Under the pieces are notes generated by a model, which ran no database searches, had not been told where the DNA came from, and was given only the letters and a program-made list of their open reading frames with translations. From Paenibacillus piri (GTDB lineage: Bacteria > Bacillota > Bacilli > Paenibacillales > NBRC-103111): a stretch of 64,000 nt of DNA. Both the position numbers and the translations under genes were made by a program. Within the stretch, counting starts at the first letter, position 1; the number at the start of each line of letters is the position of its first letter. The stretch lies in assembly GCF_004354045.1 (NCBI RefSeq), contig NZ_SMRT01000006.1, forward strand, positions 193,716-257,715, read 5' to 3'. Shown one piece after another: positions 59,779 to 64,000 of this stretch.

Positions 59779-60678
59779 GTGGAAACCTACGATAATTTGA
59801 AGCAAGGCGAAAAGGGTGCATGGGTTAGCATCGCAGCCTATATTCTTTTGTCTGCGTTCAAGATCAGCATGGGCTATATAACGGGCTCCGAAGCATTAAC
59901 TGCAGATGGCGTCAACAATACGACGGATATCGTCGTTTCGCTTGCCGTACTGATCGGCCTTCGCATTTCCCGCAAGCCGCCGGACCGGGATCACCCGTAC
60001 GGCCATATGCGGGCCGAAACGATCGCTTCGTTAGTGGCCTCATTCATTATGTTCGCCGCCGGCATTCAGGTCATTATTCAGGCGGCCAGAAGCTTTATGG
60101 AGGGCGACCTGCAGCCGCCCGGCCTGCTGGCCGCATGGATCGCGCTGTTCTCGGCCGTGTGCATGTGGTTTGTGTACATGTATAACAGCAGACTGGCGCG
60201 GCGCATTAACAACAAGTCGCTGATGGCGGCCGCCCTGGACAACCGTTCGGACGCTTTCGTCAGCATCGGCGCGGCTGCAGGTATTTTCGGTGCCCGCCTA
60301 GGGCTCCCCGTACTCGATTCGATCGCAGCGCTGCTGGTCGGTGTCGTTATTTGCAAGACGGCATGGGACATATTCTCGGATGCTTCGCACGCGCTGACGG
60401 ACGGCTTTGATGACGAGAAGCTGAAGGTGTTCCAGGATACCGTGCGCAATACGCCGGGCGTTAAAGGCATCCGCGATATTCGCGCCCGTGTGCACGGCAG
60501 CAATATACTGCTGGACGTCGTCGTCGAGGTGAGCGCGGAGCTCAGCGTCGAGCAGAGCCACTTTATCAGCGACGAAATCGAACGGCGAATGCACAGCAAG
60601 CATAAGGTCGATAACGTCCATGTGCATATCGAGCCTTATACGGAAGCGGAGCGGCAGGTGGAGCGGCAAGACGAATAG
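59779..60678 (+). CDS. Cation diffusion facilitator (CDF) family transporter
   Basis: A 299-residue divalent metal exporter with six spans. Motifs: SEALTADGVNNTTDIVVSL (the metal-site Asp in TM2, here NNTTD), PPDRDHPYGHMRAET between TM2 and TM3, and ALDNRSDAFVSIGA (TM5 metal site, HxxxD replaced by DNRSD). The C-terminal cytosolic domain (about 205-290) includes a VRNTPGVKGIRDIRARVHG start. Metal preference (Zn, Mn, Fe, Co) is not certain; the TM5 Asp-rather-than-His pattern suggests Mn or Fe. The GTG start has GGAGGAG upstream. Confidence 0.85.
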   Translation: METYDNLKQGEKGAWVSIAAYILLSAFKISMGYITGSEALTADGVNNTTDIVVSLAVLIGLRISRKPPDRDHPYGHMRAETIASLVASFIMFAAGIQVIIQAARSFMEGDLQPPGLLAAWIALFSAVCMWFVYMYNSRLARRINNKSLMAAALDNRSDAFVSIGAAAGIFGARLGLPVLDSIAALLVGVVICKTAWDIFSDASHALTDGFDDEKLKVFQDTVRNTPGVKGIRDIRARVHGSNILLDVVVEVSAELSVEQSHFISDEIERRMHSKHKVDNVHVHIEPYTEAERQVERQDE

Positions 60679-60773
60679 GATTGGGATTTTTTTGTACGCC
60701 GCTTTTGAAAATGACCGGCTTTATTAGGGGAAATGAACGCAGCAAGTAGTTATGAGCAGGCCTAACGGACTGA

Positions 60774-60937
60774 GAGAGACTGTCGATTAATAGGGATAAG
60801 GGCTTGGAGAATGGCTTCAGGGCGAGTTTTTTATTGCATTGTTACCGAAAAGTATAATGAAATCAATGCAGTAAAACGTGTTTGAGCTTCGAAGTCGTAT
60901 CCATTGCCCGTTCCCGTCCTTTAATCGATAGTCTCTT
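60774..60937. repeat. Imperfect palindromic element (MITE-like)
   Basis: GAGAGACTGTCGATTAA (60774-60790) is the near-inverse of TTAATCGATAGTCTCTT (60921-60937). Inside, TTATTGCATTG / CAATGCAGTAA and AGGGATAAGGGC...AATGG / CCATT-GCCCGTTCCCGTCCT also pair in part. The whole 164 bp could fold back on itself. Confidence 0.55.
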
Positions 60938-61156
60938 GAGAAGGAGTTATTTGACCTATTTTTTGCTTTCGACAAATTTAACGGACCGGAATAACCTTAT
61001 GTGGCACGCCAGTCGTTCATCTGAACCAATTGTTGCAGTATAACGTCTCCTCGATCCGCTAGATTTGAAAACCATTCGTTCGCCCGCGATTAAGGGGTGC
61101 GCTGTCAATCCCTTGAGAACACGGCTCAGGCAGCTGCATCGAGGATTCCGAAGAAA

Positions 61157-61207
61157 AACAAAAACGTTTCTATTCGCTGACGATGCGAACAGAGACGTTT
61201 TTTTGTT
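61157..61207. terminator. Orphan terminator-like hairpin
   Basis: AACAAAAACGT-T-TCT-A-TTCGC pairs with GCGAA-C-AGA-G-ACGTTTTTTTGTT. There is no gene ending just before it on either strand, so it may end a small RNA or an unseen gene. Confidence 0.6.
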
Positions 61208-61663
61208 ATGGTTTCTTGGAAAGAAAATCGCCGCTTGAGGCTGAATTTGACGGGGCTCGGGGAAGCCGGAGCGCTGATGTATGTGACGGACGTTTCGGCG
61301 CTTTCATGCATTGTACAAAGGGAAGCTTGTCTTAGCAATCTGGGAAATACGCGCAGTTTCACTCAAGAGAGAGCATCTTTGGCATCCTTTTATCAGGCTT
61401 CCGGAGCGCAAAGAGTGCCAAAAGGGAACGAATGTTCCTGTTTCATTAACATACTTGCCTCGTGAGGGAAACCGCCTTATTTGCTACGATATGGAACGAT
61501 AGGGGAGGAATAAGCCGAATAGGTCCGGTAATCCCGGCTCATCCTACGAGAGGAGGGATTATCTGGAAATACATGGAGTGAGCCCGTGTGACACGGCAAG
61601 AAGGACTATGCTAGCATTATAAGTGTTCGCGCGAGCAAATTCTTAACAGAGGAGAGATGCTGA

Positions 61664-62578
61664 TTGAGAAGGGGTTTGGCGGTCATAATGGTTCTCTTGT
61701 TAAGCACCGCGATGTTCGGGTGCGGCAGCGTGAAGGAAGCCGGCACCGAAGGCGCCAATTCGCCGCCGGATAAGCAGGCGGCCGGAGCGGGCAGCGGCAC
61801 CTTGGCCAAAGTGAAGGAGCAGGGCTATGCGACGATTGGCTTTGCCAATGAAAAGCCGTATGCCTACAAGACGGCCGACGGACAATTGACAGGAGAAGCC
61901 GTAGAAATTGCAAAGGTGATACTGGAACGACTGGGTGTCAAAGAAGTGAGAGGCGAATTGACGGAGTTCGGTTCGCTGATCGGCGGGCTGCAGGCCAAGC
62001 GGTTCGACATGATTACCGCGGGGATGTTTATCAATCCGCAGCGGAGCAAGGCAGTGCTGTTCGCCAATCCGGAGTACAGCATTGGCGAAGCGATAGCCGT
62101 GAAGCAGGGAAATCCGCATAACCTGCACAGCTATAAGGATATCGCTGATAATAAAGAGATTAAAGTCGCCGTCATGACCGGCGCGATTGAAATCGGCTAT
62201 TTGGAGAAATCCGGCGTACCGAAGGAGCAGATGGTCCTTGTGCCCGACCAGGCGTCCGCATTGAATGCGCTGCAGGCGAACCGCGCTCAGACTGTGACGA
62301 TGACAGGCCCGGCGCTGCAGGCGATGCTGGACTCCGCGAAGGACAGCGGGCTGGAACGGGTAGCCGAATTCGAGCAGCCGGTCATTGACGGCAAAAGTGT
62401 AAGAGGATACGGCGCGACGGCGTTCCGCAAGGACGACAAGGAGTTCCAGGAAGCGTTCAATGCGGAGCTGGAGAAGCTGAAAACGTCGGGCGAACTGCTG
62501 TCCATTTTGAAAAAATTCGGCTTTACGGAGCAGGAGCTTCCGGGCGATATAACGGCTGAAGCTCTGGCTAAAGAGTAG
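61664..62578 (+). CDS. ehuB: Ectoine/hydroxyectoine-type ABC substrate-binding lipoprotein
   Basis: A 304-residue family 3 binding protein. The lipobox FGC gives Cys20. Sequence features match EhuB: GYATIGFANEKPYAYKTADG, EFGSLIGGLQAKRFDMITAG, MFINPQRSKAVLFANPEYSIGEAIAVK, QGNPHNLHSYKDIAD, then a tail with FRKDDKEFQEAFNAELEKLK. EhuB of rhizobia binds ectoine and hydroxyectoine; here the ligand is inferred. The TTG at 61664 follows AGAGGAGAG. First in an operon ehuB, ehuC, ehuD, ehuA(partial), probably for compatible-solute uptake or catabolism. Confidence 0.8.
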   Translation: MRRGLAVIMVLLLSTAMFGCGSVKEAGTEGANSPPDKQAAGAGSGTLAKVKEQGYATIGFANEKPYAYKTADGQLTGEAVEIAKVILERLGVKEVRGELTEFGSLIGGLQAKRFDMITAGMFINPQRSKAVLFANPEYSIGEAIAVKQGNPHNLHSYKDIADNKEIKVAVMTGAIEIGYLEKSGVPKEQMVLVPDQASALNALQANRAQTVTMTGPALQAMLDSAKDSGLERVAEFEQPVIDGKSVRGYGATAFRKDDKEFQEAFNAELEKLKTSGELLSILKKFGFTEQELPGDITAEALAKE

Positions 62579-62579
62579 C

Positions 62580-63233
62580 ATGGAGTCCGCTTGGATACAA
62601 ATCGTACCTATGCTGTTTGCGGGTGCGAAGGTCACCTTGGAAGTCGCCGCGCTTTCCTCTATCCTCGCTTTGGCGATATCGCTTGCGGCTGGTTTGTGCC
62701 GCTTGTCCCAATACAAGCTCATTCGGTTCATCGTTACCGTCTATGTGGAGCTTTTTAGAGGCAGTTCGCTGTTGATCCAGCTGTTTTGGCTGTACTTCGC
62801 GCTTCCGTTCGCAGGCATCGAGCTTCCCAAGCTGACGGCTGCGGTACTCGCGTTCGGCTTGAATTACGGAGCCTATGGGTCCGAGGTTGTACGCAGCTCG
62901 ATTCTGGCCGTGCCCAAAGGCCAGTGGGAGGCGGCGCTCGCGCTCAATATGCGGCGCTGGCAGAGCCTGCTGTATGTCATTTTACCGCAAGCAGGTGTTC
63001 GTATGCTTCCGCCGTTCGGCAATCTGGCCATCGAGCTCATCAAAGGAACGTGTCTTGTCTATTTTATTACATTAAGCGATATGACCTACCAAGCCATAGT
63101 GCTGAGAAACAACTATATCGACTGGACACCGGAAATTTTGATGCTGCTGCTCCTGATGTATTTTGCCATTACGTCGCTCGTATCGTTCGGGATACGCAAA
63201 GCGGAACGTAGCATGGCGGCAGGGAGGCTGTAG
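62580..63233 (+). CDS. ehuC: EhuC-type ABC permease
   Basis: A 217-residue permease with about five spans, of the polar amino-acid type (ELFRGSSLLIQLFWLYFALP is the family motif, about residues 59-78). The EAA loop is WEAALALNMRRWQSLLYVILPQAG (about 119-142). It starts one base after the ehuB stop, so translation is coupled. It should pair with ehuD to form the channel. Confidence 0.82.
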   Translation: MESAWIQIVPMLFAGAKVTLEVAALSSILALAISLAAGLCRLSQYKLIRFIVTVYVELFRGSSLLIQLFWLYFALPFAGIELPKLTAAVLAFGLNYGAYGSEVVRSSILAVPKGQWEAALALNMRRWQSLLYVILPQAGVRMLPPFGNLAIELIKGTCLVYFITLSDMTYQAIVLRNNYIDWTPEILMLLLLMYFAITSLVSFGIRKAERSMAAGRL

Positions 63234-63238
63234 ACGCG

Positions 63239-63985
63239 ATGTGGGATTGGAATTATACGCTCGACATTTTACCGGGACTGGTCAAGGCTTTGTGGGTGAC
63301 GGTGATCGTAACGTGCTGCGGCTTTGCGGCCGCTTGCTTAGGAGGGCTGCTGCTCGCGCTGGCGTCGGCGTCCCGCATGAAACTGCTTTCCATTTTAGCC
63401 AAATGGCTTGTCGCTTTTGTCCGGAATACGCCGCTGCTGGTACAGGTGTTTTTCTTATACTACACACTTCCCAAAATAATGAATATTTCTTTATCTGCGT
63501 TTACCGTAGGTATTATTGGTCTGGGACTTCATTACAGCACCTATTTGTCCGAAGTGTACCGCTCAGGCATTGAAGCGGTCCCTAAGGGGCAACGGGAGGC
63601 GGCAGTGGCCTTAAACTTTCCGAAAGTACAAACCTGGATAACGATTATTCTTCCTCAAGCCATACCGCCTATCATTCCGATTATGGGGAACTATTTGCTT
63701 GTTATGTTTAAAGAGACCCCCGTACTTTCTGCCATTACCCTGGTTGAACTGCTGTTGACGGCCAAAAATACCGTTTCCGAATCGTACCGCGTTTTCGAGC
63801 CGTACACGATAGTCGGGCTGATGTTTCTCGTCATCAGTTATCCGGCGTCGCTTGCCTTTGCCAAGCTTGAAAAGCGGCTGAACCTGCAAGCCGGCGCCTC
63901 GTATAAAGATTCATCCCCGACATCCGGTTCGGGAACAACCGTTTCAAAAAGCATGGCTGCTTCGAAAAAGGAGGTGGGAGCTTGA
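63239..63985 (+). CDS. ehuD: EhuD-type ABC permease
   Basis: A 248-residue permease. YTLDILPGLVKALWVTVIVTCCGF starts the first span; RNTPLLVQVFFLYYTLP and the EAA loop REAAVALNFPKVQTWITIILPQA (about 119-141) are conserved. The C-terminal 30 residues are Ser/Gly-rich and hydrophilic, an extension beyond the usual length. GGGAGG lies upstream of the ATG. The stop overlaps the next start (TTGA). Confidence 0.82.
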   Translation: MWDWNYTLDILPGLVKALWVTVIVTCCGFAAACLGGLLLALASASRMKLLSILAKWLVAFVRNTPLLVQVFFLYYTLPKIMNISLSAFTVGIIGLGLHYSTYLSEVYRSGIEAVPKGQREAAVALNFPKVQTWITIILPQAIPPIIPIMGNYLLVMFKETPVLSAITLVELLLTAKNTVSESYRVFEPYTIVGLMFLVISYPASLAFAKLEKRLNLQAGASYKDSSPTSGSGTTVSKSMAASKKEVGA

Positions 63986-64000
63986 ACGATACGGTAGTGA
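63982..64000 (+). CDS. ehuA: Probable EhuA ATPase, 3' cut by window end
   Basis: Only six codons are visible (TTG AAC GAT ACG GTA GTG). The TTG overlaps the ehuD stop as TTGA and has GGAGGTGG seven bases upstream. The operon lacks its ATPase so far, so ehuA is expected here; the call rests on position alone. Confidence 0.45.

Larger units (their letters stand above)
60679..61663. other. 985-bp gene-free stretch
   Basis: No convincing gene. It contains an imperfect palindrome (60774-60937), a good terminator (61157-61207) not linked to any gene, and an open region (61208-61500) in which overlapping short frames lack ribosome sites. The leader and promoter of the ehu operon must lie near the end; the sequence CATTATAAGTG (about 61615) may be part of it. 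Confidence 0.6.

Noticed and set aside
61208..61465. 85-codon plus-strand frame in the gene-free stretch
   Set aside because: No ribosome site, Cys/Ser-rich odd composition, and another frame overlaps it with similar quality.

Overview
The window looks like chromosomal DNA of a spore-forming member of the Paenibacillaceae (Bacillota, Paenibacillus-like). The signs are moderately GC-rich DNA with strong AGGAGG-type ribosome sites, many TTG starts, a YhcN/YlaJ-type sporulation lipoprotein, a ctaCDEFG cytochrome caa3 cluster, a glnQHMP operon in Bacillus order, an OhrR regulator, an AraR-like GntR/LacI hybrid regulator and paired RodA/FtsW/SpoVE proteins. The genus is an inference. No rRNA, tRNA, CRISPR array, prophage or complete insertion sequence was seen.

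Layout. 1-1.6 kb: the 3' end of a DUF4157 protein with 22-residue repeats, plus two small unknown genes. 1.6-6.7 kb: azoreductase, glnQHMP amino-acid importer, radical SAM protein. 7-11.4 kb: orphan histidine kinase, peroxide-sensing ohrR/glutathione peroxidase pair with a candidate operator, GNAT protein, copper-amine-oxidase-N-type secreted protein. 11.7-20 kb: glycosyltransferase, recQ, RNase H, SulP transporter, DUF554 protein, thiamine pyrophosphokinase, metallo-beta-lactamase-fold hydrolase. 20.4-32 kb, all minus strand: HEAT-repeat CvfC protein, RodA-like protein, mgtE, bcrC-like phosphatase, FtsW/SpoVE-like protein, lipoprotein, two-component system, unusual guanylate kinase-like protein, and a DEAD-box helicase with a 35-residue-repeat tail. 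32.3-38.7 kb: sporulation lipoprotein and the cytochrome c oxidase operon with assembly factors. 39-45.7 kb: MFS transporter, aldo/keto reductase, NlpC/P60 hydrolase, TlpA-like thioredoxin, malic enzyme. 46-52 kb: a sugar locus (AraR-like repressor, GH4 glycosidase, ABC importer without its ATPase) with AraR-type operators at both promoters. 52-60.7 kb: second radical SAM protein, APH-family kinase, dicarboxylate symporter, GrpB protein, aldolase-domain protein, CDF transporter. 61.7-64 kb: ehuBCD(A) importer, cut by the window end.

Most genes are housekeeping, transport or stress functions, and I see no convincing new multi-gene system. The most unusual material is in the intergenic DNA. One family of about 120-bp double-hairpin repeats (five copies at 42.8, 47.2 and 58.3 kb) changes its stems by compensating substitutions. 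A second family of about 90 bp has two copies (8.6 and 20.2 kb), each between convergent genes. Two copies of a palindromic sequence resembling an IS200/IS605-type end lie at 15.1 and 47.1 kb with no transposase. A further imperfect palindrome lies in a 985-bp gene-free stretch at 60.7-61.7 kb.
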